6,160 bases of DNA from Candidatus Gastranaerophilales bacterium (GCA_021201175.1 JAJQFK010000175.1:1-6160); one strand, 5' to 3'; shown: positions 1-5,566, numbered from the stretch's first letter. The notes: a model not told the origin generated them from the letters alone. Numbers and translations: made by a program.

Positions 1-24
1 CTTATATTTATATGTTTTTTTGTT

Positions 25-54
25 ATTTACTCCACGCTCGCAGAGTTTTGTCTT
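25..54. repeat. Direct repeat A, copy 1 (30 bp)
   Basis: This block begins ATTTACTCCACG and ends GTTTTGTCTT. It is identical over 30 bases to positions 163-192, with which it is in direct orientation. The offset is 138 bases, a multiple of three, which is why a spurious open frame across it shows a repeated peptide. Confidence 0.9.
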
Positions 55-80
55 TGTAAATTCCTGTTGCTTAAATAACA

Positions 81-128
81 ACGTCATTGCGAGAAAATCT
101 TTGATTTTCGCGGCAATCTCTGGATTGC
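81..128. repeat. REP-like palindromic element (hairpin)
   Basis: Positions 86-99 (ATTGCGAGAAAATC) pair with 103-117 (GATTTTCGCGGCAAT) around a TTT loop, with one bulged C and one mismatch. A competing hairpin pairs GCAATC (113-118) with GATTGC (123-128). The words CGTCATTGCGAG, GGCAATC and GGATTGCTTCGC resemble a family of dispersed palindromic repeats that I recall from intergenic regions of several bacterial groups. On the nusG-sense strand the hairpin would lie about 250 nt after the stop codon and might stabilise or trim the mRNA 3' end. No T-run typical of a terminator follows on that strand. Confidence 0.65.
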
Positions 129-156
129 TTCGCTTCACTCTTTCACAAATTTCGCT
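127..156. repeat. Direct repeat B, copy 1 (30 bp)
   Basis: This block begins GCTTCGCTTCACTC and ends AATTTCGCT, and is identical over 30 bases to 340-369. It starts in the last two bases of the REP-like element and lies six bases before repeat A copy 2, so B and A' form a near-continuous composite here. Confidence 0.9.
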
Positions 157-168
157 TCTTGGATTTAC
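146..168. repeat. Inverted repeat, left member
   Basis: The left member reads CAAATTTC, then GCTTCTT, then GGATTTAC. The 8-base arms are the exact reverse complements of the outer arms of 247-269 at identical spacing. The 7-base centre is the same word in the same direction in both members instead of being reverse complemented. An RNA from either strand could fold these into two 8-bp helices separated by a 7x7 internal loop, enclosing 78 bases. Confidence 0.8.
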
Positions 169-192
169 TCCACGCTCGCAGAGTTTTGTCTT
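163..192. repeat. Direct repeat A, copy 2 (30 bp)
   Basis: This is the second perfect 30-base copy of the block at 25-54. Flanking bases differ (GG before and CG after, against TT and TG at copy 1), so the identity has sharp edges. Confidence 0.9.
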
Positions 193-246
193 CGGAACTC
201 CGTTCCTGCCGACGCAATCTGCTCGCTATCCGGATTTCATCCGTCT

Positions 247-269
247 GTAAATCCGCTTCTTGAAATTTG
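247..269. repeat. Inverted repeat, right member
   Basis: The right member reads GTAAATCC, then GCTTCTT, then GAAATTTG. It is the partner of 146-168, with both arms perfectly inverted and the centre in direct orientation. It is not part of the 30-base direct repeats, so it is an independent relationship inside the mosaic. Confidence 0.8.
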
Positions 270-339
270 TTGTCTCTCGGGCAAGTGTTTCGCTTCACTA
301 TCGTTGCCGCTCAACTTTGCCCTCACTTACTCGAGTTCC

Positions 340-369
340 GCTTCGCTTCACTCTTTCACAAATTTCGCT
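340..369. repeat. Direct repeat B, copy 2, reaching into the nusG stop codon
   Basis: This is the second perfect 30-base copy of 127-156. Its last two bases are part of the nusG stop codon (TAG, complement of 368-370), so the repeat abuts the gene with no spacer. Beyond the perfect part, the words CTT, GGATTT and ACTCC recur in the same order in the nusG tail (to about 395) and after copy 1 (157-171), with extra bases on the nusG side. Confidence 0.9.
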
Positions 370-1048
370 ATATCTTTTGGATTTGTTTGTACTCCAGTTC
401 AACAGGTGTTTCACGTCCGAAGATGGAAACCATTGCACGGAGCTTTGATTTATCAGGATATACTTCTGTTATATCCCCGATAAATTCCGAGAAAGGTCCT
501 GATATAATTCTAACCTTATCTCCTGCTGCCACATCAAGTTCAACTTTACTAACTTGATTCTGGTTTTTATGAATGATTTTCTTTATTTCACTATCTTTTG
601 CAGGTATCGGTTTTTTGCTTGAACCCACAAACTTTGTAACTCCTGCCGTATGCCTTACTACATACCAGGAATCATCATCCATAATCATTTCAACGAGAAC
701 ATATCCGGGGAAGATTTTTTCTTCTCTATCTGTCTTTTTCCCGTCTTTCATTTTTGTTACTGTCTTTTGCGGAACTTCTATTCTAAATATTTTGTCCGCC
801 ATATTCATATATTCAATACGTTTTTCAAGATTTACTTTTACCTTGTTTTCATGACCGGAATATGTGTGTACTATATACCACCTTTTTTGTGGTGCTTTCG
901 GTTGATTTACAGATTCTTTAAAATCAGAATCCTTTTTCTCAAGAATTTCTTCTTTTTTGGAAGGGGTTTCTTCTTCTTTTACTATCCCTTCCTGCCCGAG
1001 TTCCATATCCGCAAGATGTTCCACTATTTCATTCTTATCTTTTGTCAT
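368..1048 (-). CDS. nusG: Transcription termination/antitermination factor NusG
   Basis: NusG binds RNA polymerase across the DNA cleft, modulates pausing and couples transcription to Rho or the ribosome. From the ATG at 1048 the protein has 226 residues. The NGN domain runs from about residue 56 (RWYIVHTYSGHENKVK) and contains EEKIFPGYVLVEM and VRHTAGVTKFVG. The C-terminal KOW domain (about 173-226) has GDKVRIISGPF and SIFGRETPVELEY. A 55-residue, Glu/Lys-rich, probably disordered N-terminal extension precedes the NGN domain, making it longer than the roughly 180-residue E. coli protein. An in-frame GTG at 1072 would add eight residues but has no Shine-Dalgarno sequence, whereas AGGAA lies 10 bases before the ATG. 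It is the last visible gene of the rpmG-tRNA-secE-nusG unit, and no clear intrinsic terminator follows. Confidence 0.97.
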   Translation of the reverse strand: MTKDKNEIVEHLADMELGQEGIVKEEETPSKKEEILEKKDSDFKESVNQPKAPQKRWYIVHTYSGHENKVKVNLEKRIEYMNMADKIFRIEVPQKTVTKMKDGKKTDREEKIFPGYVLVEMIMDDDSWYVVRHTAGVTKFVGSSKKPIPAKDSEIKKIIHKNQNQVSKVELDVAAGDKVRIISGPFSEFIGDITEVYPDKSKLRAMVSIFGRETPVELEYKQIQKI

Positions 1049-1058
1049 TAGATTTTTA

Positions 1059-1063
1059 TTCCT
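1059..1063 (-). promoter_or_regulatory. Ribosome binding site of nusG
   Basis: AGGAA read on the minus strand lies 10 bases before the ATG at 1048. It favours that start over the GTG at 1072, which has only AT-rich secE tail sequence upstream. The spacing is slightly long, so the choice is probable rather than certain. Confidence 0.5.
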
Positions 1064-1077
1064 ATTTTTCACTCATT

Positions 1078-1266
1078 TTACTTTATTAAATTAAAGAGCT
1101 GTAATATTGCCTTAAAAATTATATCCAACCCGTATATATATATAGTAAAAGCGATTACAATAACAAGCACAATTATTGTCTGTGATACTACTTGTTTTTT
1201 CTCCGGCCATGTGATTTTACCCCATTCCGATTTTACGCCTTTAAAATATTCAGTGAATTTATCCAT
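1078..1266 (-). CDS. secE: Preprotein translocase subunit SecE
   Basis: SecE clamps SecY in the SecYEG channel that exports and inserts proteins across the cytoplasmic membrane. The 62-residue product has the short bacterial form. An amphipathic N-terminal helix carries the family signature EWGKITWPEKKQV (residues 14-26), followed by a single transmembrane helix (about 29-50, TIIVLVIVIAFTIYIYG) and a short tail. The length suits a one-TM SecE, unlike the three-TM E. coli protein. The ATG at 1266 is preceded by AGGGAA. It sits between tRNA-Trp (20 bases upstream) and nusG (29 bases downstream of its stop), the conserved secE-nusG pair. Confidence 0.96.
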   Translation of the reverse strand: MDKFTEYFKGVKSEWGKITWPEKKQVVSQTIIVLVIVIAFTIYIYGLDIIFKAILQLFNLIK

Positions 1267-1286
1267 TTCTTCCCTTTTTTATAATT

Positions 1287-1359
1287 CGCGCCCTGAAGGA
1301 CTTGAACCCTCGACATCCGGTTTTGGAGACCGACGTTCTACCAACTGAACTAAGGACGC
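1287..1359 (-). tRNA. tRNA-Trp (anticodon CCA)
   Basis: The 73 nt fold into a full cloverleaf. The acceptor stem pairs GCGTCCT with AGGGCGC, with one G-U pair. The D stem is GTTC/GAAC and the anticodon stem is TCGGT/ACCGG with loop CTCCAAA. The anticodon CCA is the complement of 1324-1326. The variable loop is ATGTC and the T arm is GAGGG/CCTTC with loop TTCAAGT. The discriminator base is G, as expected for bacterial tRNA-Trp. The 3' CCA is not encoded (the next bases are AAT), so CCA-adding enzyme is needed. It lies 14 bases after rpmG and 20 bases before secE, so it is probably cut out of the shared transcript. tRNA-Trp upstream of secE is a common bacterial arrangement. Confidence 0.97.
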
Positions 1360-1373
1360 TTATTATAAATTCC

Positions 1374-1541
1374 TTATTTCGTTTCTTTATGTAATGTATG
1401 TCTTTGGCAGAACGGGCAGTATTTGTTTAATTCCATTCTTTCTTTTATATTCTTTTTGTTCTTTACGGTTGTGTAGTTTCTTCTTTTACATTCTTCACAA
1501 GCTAAAACTACCATTCTGTCGTTTTTTCCTTTGATTCCCAT
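1374..1541 (-). CDS. rpmG: 50S ribosomal protein L33
   Basis: L33 is a small protein of the large ribosomal subunit near the E site. The 55-residue product has the zinc-binding (C+) form, with cysteine pairs ACEEC (C15, C18) and YCPFC (C42, C45). The family words RRNYTTVKNKKN and RHTLHKETK are also present. The start chosen is the ATG at 1541, preceded at 4 bases by AAGGTGA. An in-frame TTG at 1562 would add seven residues but would absorb this ribosome binding site. It is the first gene of the minus-strand unit, facing the SpoIID-type gene across about 240 bases. Confidence 0.96.
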   Translation of the reverse strand: MGIKGKNDRMVVLACEECKRRNYTTVKNKKNIKERMELNKYCPFCQRHTLHKETK

Positions 1542-1545
1542 TGTG

Positions 1546-1552
1546 TCACCTT
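1546..1552 (-). promoter_or_regulatory. Ribosome binding site of rpmG
   Basis: AAGGTGA on the minus strand matches the 3' half of the canonical AAGGAGGTGA and ends 4 bases before the ATG at 1541. It settles the L33 start and rejects the upstream TTG at 1562. Confidence 0.7.
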
Positions 1553-1580
1553 TTCTTGTCAAATTTTATTACAATACAAA

Positions 1581-1586
1581 ATTATA
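1581..1586 (-). promoter_or_regulatory. Candidate -10 element for rpmG-tRNA-secE-nusG
   Basis: A perfect TATAAT on the minus strand lies about 40 bases before the rpmG ATG, giving a leader of roughly 30 nt. No good -35 hexamer is found 16-18 bases upstream (ATATAA at best). A second possibility is TATAAT at 1636-1641 with TTGAAA at 1663-1668, but that spacing of 21 is too long. The region is AT-rich, so chance matches are likely. Confidence 0.4.
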
Positions 1587-1737
1587 GAATACAACTTCTT
1601 CCCTTATATTCTATCTCTTTTTCGTAAAGTCTTTTATTATATAATATCTTAAACATATTTTTTTTCAAACATTTAATTTACAATTTCGTAATATTTTGCC
1701 TTAATATGTGTTCGAGAATATTTCGGGACAATTTTTA

Positions 1738-1767
1738 TTTACCTTTATTTGCTCTTTATCTTATAAT
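1738..1767 (+). promoter_or_regulatory. Candidate promoter of the spoIID-murJ-tsaC unit
   Basis: TTTACC (1738-1743, four of six to TTGACA) and a perfect TATAAT (1762-1767) are separated by 18 bases. Transcription would start near 1774, only about 10 bases before the ATG at 1785. That is a very short leader with at most a truncated GGGA as ribosome binding site. Confidence 0.5.
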
Positions 1768-1784
1768 AAAATGGGATAGAAAAC

Positions 1785-3422
1785 ATGTTAAAATTAATCA
1801 TAACAATAACAACTATTTTAATTTTCGGGAGTTATCATCTGCCGGTTTTGGCAAGTGATAATTCTATTCCGATACGTGTAGGTATCAGCGATACAAAATT
1901 TAGTACATACTTGTTTGATTCTATAGAATTTAATGATGTTTCGGGGCTTAATGTTATGGATTCCGCTACCGGATATACAGTGCCCTTAAAGGGAGAAGAA
2001 AAGGTTATAAAAGTAACATCTGAAAATAACTTATTCAGAATTTATGTAAATGATGAACTTGTTGCAAGAAATTTAACGGGTCCGGTATTAGTGCGCGCAA
2101 AAGAAGGCAATGCAATATCAATTGCAGGACTTAAACGAAAAGGCAAACAGGCTTTGTATAGAGGATATATAGAATTAACAAGAAGCAGTAAAGATTGCTC
2201 TAAATTTTCTGTTGTTAATGTTTTAAGCCTTAAAAATTACTTAAGAGGGGTTGTTCCGAACGAAATGCCGGTAAAATTCGGGCTTGAAGCATTGAAAGCA
2301 CAAACCGTAGCTGCCCGTAACTATGCGATTGCCCCGAGAATAAAGGCATATCAAGAATTTGATTTGTGTGACTCCGTTGCTTGTCAGGTGTATTTTGGTG
2401 CAAACACAGAGGATTCTCTTTCGGACGAAGCAGTTGAGCAGACAAACGGAATAATAGCAATTGATAATGAAGATAAACCTATTCTCGCGCTCTATAGTTC
2501 TACGGCGGGAGGATACACGGAAAGTTATAAATATGCCTTTTCAGACCCTGAAACAAAGGCATTTCCCTCAAAGGATATTCATTATTTATCCGCGACTCCT
2601 GATAAACCGGAATTTGAGTTATTAAATAACGAAAAATCAGCAGAAAAATTTTATACATCACAACCTGAATCTTTTGATGACATGTCGCCATATTACAGAT
2701 GGTCAAAAGAATGGTCAAAAGATGAACTGGAGGAGGTTCTCTCTAAAACTCTTATTTCACAGTCTAAAACCGGATTTGTCAGCCCTCAGCTATTTTCTAA
2801 AGAAGACTTTGGAAAACTTCAATCTATAAATGTATTGGAACGCGGTAATTCCGGAAAAATAATCAAACTGCAAATAAAAACAGATAAAAATACCTACATT
2901 GTATCAAAGGAACTTGTTATAAGACGTTGTTTTCAAAAGAACGGAATTTCTCTGCCAAGTGCCAATTTTGTGATTACTTTAATTGATTCCGAAAAACCGG
3001 TTTATAAATTTTCAGGCGGGGGCTTCGGGCATGGAGTCGGGCTTAGTCAGTGGGGCGCCGGCAAAATGTCTTATTTGGGTTTTATGTTCGATGAAATATT
3101 AATGCACTATTACAAAGGAATAAAACTTGCCACTATCCCTGTCAGAGTCGCAGGAAACAGTAAAGTTATCGAAAAAATTTTTTATACGGAACACGAGAAA
3201 GCCAAAGTCTGTATTCTTAATAAATCCGGTCTTTCAAAAATGAAAATATTAGTAAACGGTAAAGGTATTAATGTAAAATTAAAAGATGATAAAACATTTG
3301 TTGATATATCCCGATATTTAAACAAAGGAGTTAATAAAATAACTTATTTAATTCTTGATGATACAATTTATTCTAAGTATGTTGAAGCTTATATTATAGT
3401 CAGGGAGTCTGATAATGAATAA
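1785..3422 (+). CDS. Secreted SpoIID/LytB-domain protein (probable peptidoglycan glycan hydrolase)
   Basis: SpoIID-family proteins are lytic transglycosylases that cut denuded glycan strands, or amidase enhancers (LytB). The 545-residue product starts with a signal peptide (hydrophobic residues 4-22, likely cut after LAS at about 24), so it acts outside the cytoplasmic membrane. The SpoIID domain shows YLRGVVPNEMP (152-162), with Glu160 matching the catalytic Glu of B. subtilis SpoIID by motif. It also shows EALKAQTVAARNYA (168-181), CDSVACQVYFG (195-205), YSSTAGGYTE (237-246) and GFGHGVGLSQWGAG (413-426). The N-terminal 30-130 segment and the last 90 residues, beta-rich in appearance, are outside the core. 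A low-similarity insert lies at about 270-345. The last 8 bases overlap murJ, suggesting translational coupling. Sporulation itself is not implied. The choice between glycosidase and amidase enhancer is open. Confidence 0.92.
   Translation: MLKLIITITTILIFGSYHLPVLASDNSIPIRVGISDTKFSTYLFDSIEFNDVSGLNVMDSATGYTVPLKGEEKVIKVTSENNLFRIYVNDELVARNLTGPVLVRAKEGNAISIAGLKRKGKQALYRGYIELTRSSKDCSKFSVVNVLSLKNYLRGVVPNEMPVKFGLEALKAQTVAARNYAIAPRIKAYQEFDLCDSVACQVYFGANTEDSLSDEAVEQTNGIIAIDNEDKPILALYSSTAGGYTESYKYAFSDPETKAFPSKDIHYLSATPDKPEFELLNNEKSAEKFYTSQPESFDDMSPYYRWSKEWSKDELEEVLSKTLISQSKTGFVSPQLFSKEDFGKLQSINVLERGNSGKIIKLQIKTDKNTYIVSKELVIRRCFQKNGISLPSANFVITLIDSEKPVYKFSGGGFGHGVGLSQWGAGKMSYLGFMFDEILMHYYKGIKLATIPVRVAGNSKVIEKIFYTEHEKAKVCILNKSGLSKMKILVNGKGINVKLKDDKTFVDISRYLNKGVNKITYLILDDTIYSKYVEAYIIVRESDNE
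3402..3407 (+). promoter_or_regulatory. Ribosome binding site of murJ inside the upstream gene
   Basis: AGGGAG lies within the last codons of the SpoIID-type gene, 7 bases before the murJ ATG at 3415. It supports that start and the 8-base overlap. Confidence 0.7.
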
Positions 3423-4992
3423 AGAACCGTCATTATTAAAAGCTGCCTGGTTAATTGCATTTGTGATAATAATTTCTAAATTTGTCGGTTTTTTGCGTGA
3501 TATCTGTATAGCAAATTATTATGGCGCCGGACTCGTATCCGATGCATATTTTTATGCATATCAAATCCCTTCTCTTGCAATTATACTAATGGGAGGGGTA
3601 GGCGGTCCTTTTCACAGTGCGACGGTGAGCGTTTTTGCAAAGCTTATAAATCCTGATGATAAAATGCCGTCGGAAAAAGTTAATAAACTCTTTAATACGT
3701 TTTTAACTTCTTCTTTCATATTATTTTTGCTGCTTGCCGTAATAATATTCGTATTCTCCGATAATATTATGGGATTTATTATTCATTCCAATAATATGCA
3801 GCTTGTAAGTCTTGCGGGCAATCACCTTAGAATAATGACTCCTGTAATCTTAATCGGGGGAATAATCGGCATATACTACGGACTTTTAATAACCTATAAG
3901 TGCTTTTTACTTCCTAATATTTCTCCAACGTTAGTAAGTTTAAGTATTATTATAATTATTGCATTTTCAAAAGGTGATAAGTTCGGTACTTTGCTTGCTA
4001 TTGCAACTACAATCGGCGCAATATTACAATTTTTGGTTCAGGTGCCGGCTGTAAAAAAATTAGGATTCAAAATTAAACCAAATTTAAATATTAAGAATAA
4101 TCCGGAATTTAAAAATCTTATAGAACTTGTTTTCCCCGCTGCATTGAGTTCAACAATAGGTCAAATTTATGTCTATGTTGATATGTTTTTTGCTTCTCAA
4201 CTCAGAGAAGGCGCATGGACTGCTATAGGTTATGCAAACAGAATTTTTCAATTCCCTGTAGGAATCCTTGTTACAGCCTTTTTAGTTCCGCTATTTCCTA
4301 TATTTTCTAAGCTTATAGGAGAAAAGAAGTTTGATGATGTTAAATATTATTTCCGAAAAGGGGTAGGACTTCTGAATTTTGTCGCACTCCCTGTAATGTT
4401 TATAATAATTTTACTTGCTTATGACGTTGTGCAAATTGTTCTTCAAAGGGGAGAATTTGATGCTTCGGCTACATTTATGGTATCGCAGGCTTTAATATTT
4501 TTATCTCTTGCTATAATCCCTTATGTGTTTAGAGATTCAGTTACAAGAATCTTTTATTCTTTTAATGATTCTAAAACCCCCTTTTTAGTTGCTTTTTCAT
4601 CGGTCATTTTAAAATTTATTTTAAACAGCCTGTTTATAGACAAACTTGGAATCGCGGCAATAACACTCTCAACCTCACTTGTTACATTGTTTAATGCCGC
4701 ACTTTTAGGCTGTATACTCCTGAAAAAAATCAACCTCGGATATAAAACTTATTTTATAAACTTACTAAAGATGTTTATTGCCGGTGTCCTTGCATTTTCA
4801 ATAAACTTTATAATTCATAAATATTGGATAATCCCGCCGGAAAGTTGGATAATGCTTGTAGTTAAAACTTTTATAATTTTTGTATTATGTATAGTGCTTT
4901 ATATTTTGTTTGCTATTGCACTAAAAATAGAATATGCAGGTGAATTAATTGAACGGACAAAAAACTATATTAGACAAAAATTCATACATTAG
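3415..4992 (+). CDS. murJ: Lipid II flippase MurJ (MviN)
   Basis: MurJ, of the MOP exporter superfamily, flips undecaprenyl-linked lipid II across the cytoplasmic membrane for peptidoglycan synthesis. The 525-residue product is almost entirely hydrophobic helices, consistent with about 14 transmembrane segments. The N-terminal hallmark is SKFVGFLRD (21-29), then GAGLVSDAYF (37-46), where R28 and D43 align with E. coli R24 and D39. Later marks are YANRIFQFPVGI (273-284, R276 corresponding to E. coli R270), LQRGEFD (343-349) and RIFYSFNDSKTPF (378-390). By ungapped alignment, positions equivalent to E. coli R52 and E57 are I56 and G61, in the segment MGGVGGPFHSA, which I recall as the cyanobacterial style. 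E. coli R18 is K22. The 3' end overlaps tsaC by 44 bases. Confidence 0.95.
   Translation: MNKEPSLLKAAWLIAFVIIISKFVGFLRDICIANYYGAGLVSDAYFYAYQIPSLAIILMGGVGGPFHSATVSVFAKLINPDDKMPSEKVNKLFNTFLTSSFILFLLLAVIIFVFSDNIMGFIIHSNNMQLVSLAGNHLRIMTPVILIGGIIGIYYGLLITYKCFLLPNISPTLVSLSIIIIIAFSKGDKFGTLLAIATTIGAILQFLVQVPAVKKLGFKIKPNLNIKNNPEFKNLIELVFPAALSSTIGQIYVYVDMFFASQLREGAWTAIGYANRIFQFPVGILVTAFLVPLFPIFSKLIGEKKFDDVKYYFRKGVGLLNFVALPVMFIIILLAYDVVQIVLQRGEFDASATFMVSQALIFLSLAIIPYVFRDSVTRIFYSFNDSKTPFLVAFSSVILKFILNSLFIDKLGIAAITLSTSLVTLFNAALLGCILLKKINLGYKTYFINLLKMFIAGVLAFSINFIIHKYWIIPPESWIMLVVKTFIIFVLCIVLYILFAIALKIEYAGELIERTKNYIRQKFIH
4938..4943 (+). promoter_or_regulatory. Ribosome binding site deciding the TTG start of tsaC
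   Basis: AGGTGA lies inside the murJ coding sequence, 5 bases before the TTG at 4949. It is the reason to accept a TTG start; no ATG occurs in frame before residue 65. Confidence 0.7.
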
Positions 4993-5566
4993 TGAATTAA
5001 ATAAAATACTAAAAAATGGCGGAGTTATTGCCTTTGTAACTGATACAGTCTGGGGAATAGGCTGCCTTCCTTCTTCCAAAAAAGGAGTAGAAAAAATATA
5101 CGAAATAAAGGGCAGAGATAAAACAAAACCTTTAATTTTGATGTCTGACAAAAAAGAAAATCTTATTCCGTATCTTAATAATATTTCAAAGTCAGCTATA
5201 ACTTTAATGGATAAGTATTTCCCCGGAGCTCTTACAATTGTGAATGAAAAATCAAATCTAACTCCGGATTATATTACCTCCGGAAAAAATACTGTAGGAA
5301 TAAGAGTTCCCGATAATATATTTTTCCAAAAATTATGTTCTGTAATAGAAGGGCATGTACTTGCCACAACAAGTGCAAATTTGTCAAATTATCCATCATC
5401 AAAAAATTATGAACAGACTGTTAATTCTATCGGTTCTATGGTGGATATTGTTTTTGAGGATTACGGCAATTGTGCAAAAGGTATAGAATCAACTGTTGTT
5501 TTAACAGAAAATGATTCATGTAAAATTTTGCGGCAGGGCTGTGTTATTCTTCCTGAAATAATATAA
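4949..5566 (+). CDS. tsaC: L-threonylcarbamoyladenylate synthase (TsaC/YrdC)
   Basis: The enzyme makes threonylcarbamoyl-AMP from threonine, bicarbonate and ATP. TsaBDE then transfers the group to A37 of ANN-decoding tRNAs, giving t6A. The 205-residue product is a single YrdC domain without the Sua5 C-terminal extension. Signature elements are VTDTVWGIG (30-38, the usual PTDTVYGL), YEIKGRDKTKPLILM (51-65, with the KxR nucleotide-site motif at K54 and R56), FPGALTIV (91-98), VGIRVPDN (116-123), ATTSANLS (139-146), GIESTVV (178-184) and ILRQGCV (193-199). Translation most likely starts at TTG 4949 behind AGGTGA, overlapping murJ by 44 bases in another frame, so it should be co-transcribed with murJ. 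A possible stem-loop terminator begins at its stop codon. Confidence 0.93.
   Translation: MNGQKTILDKNSYISELNKILKNGGVIAFVTDTVWGIGCLPSSKKGVEKIYEIKGRDKTKPLILMSDKKENLIPYLNNISKSAITLMDKYFPGALTIVNEKSNLTPDYITSGKNTVGIRVPDNIFFQKLCSVIEGHVLATTSANLSNYPSSKNYEQTVNSIGSMVDIVFEDYGNCAKGIESTVVLTENDSCKILRQGCVILPEII

Larger units (their letters stand above)
1..367. other. Non-coding repeat mosaic downstream of nusG
   Basis: No credible gene is present. Open frames here translate to low-complexity peptides in which the same short peptide recurs because the DNA itself is repeated. Hand counts of single 60-base lines give roughly 45-52% G+C here against about 28% in a line of the neighbouring spoIID-type gene, so the composition differs from the genes. 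The stretch holds two pairs of perfect 30-base direct repeats, a third copy of TTCGCTTCACT at 289-299, a REP-like hairpin, an inverted arm pair and small hairpins: GGAAC/GTTCC at 194-206 and CGGAT/ATCCG at 231-243. In many bacteria rplK follows nusG at this point, but no rplK start is visible. The region may be the remnant or landing place of small non-autonomous repeat elements; that is inference. Confidence 0.8.

Noticed and set aside
25..369. CRISPR array
   Set aside because: Each repeat occurs only twice, spacing is irregular (138 and 213 bases), and two different repeats are interleaved; no spacer pattern exists.
20..557. Plus-strand open frames at 20-250, 260-448 and 267-557
   Set aside because: Their peptides are products of the repeated DNA or shadows of nusG. 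They show no family signature, no ribosome binding site and no conserved pattern.
573..1051. Plus-strand open frames opposite nusG (573-854, 650-1051)
   Set aside because: They are Phe/Ser-rich antisense shadows of the clearly recognisable NusG coding sequence.
1539..1562. TTG start at 1562 for L33
   Set aside because: It would place the strong AAGGTGA ribosome binding site inside the coding region; the ATG at 1541 fits family length and signal spacing.
1713..1725. Hairpin or operator CGAGA-ATA-TTTCG
   Set aside because: It has only five pairs including one G-U, sits in AT-rich sequence, and matches no operator I can name.
2230..2718. Minus-strand open frames inside the SpoIID-type gene
   Set aside because: They are antisense to conserved SpoIID motifs and have no signature of their own.
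4945..5151. Minus-strand open frame opposite the murJ-tsaC junction
   Set aside because: It is a shadow of the TsaC nucleotide-site region with no independent support.
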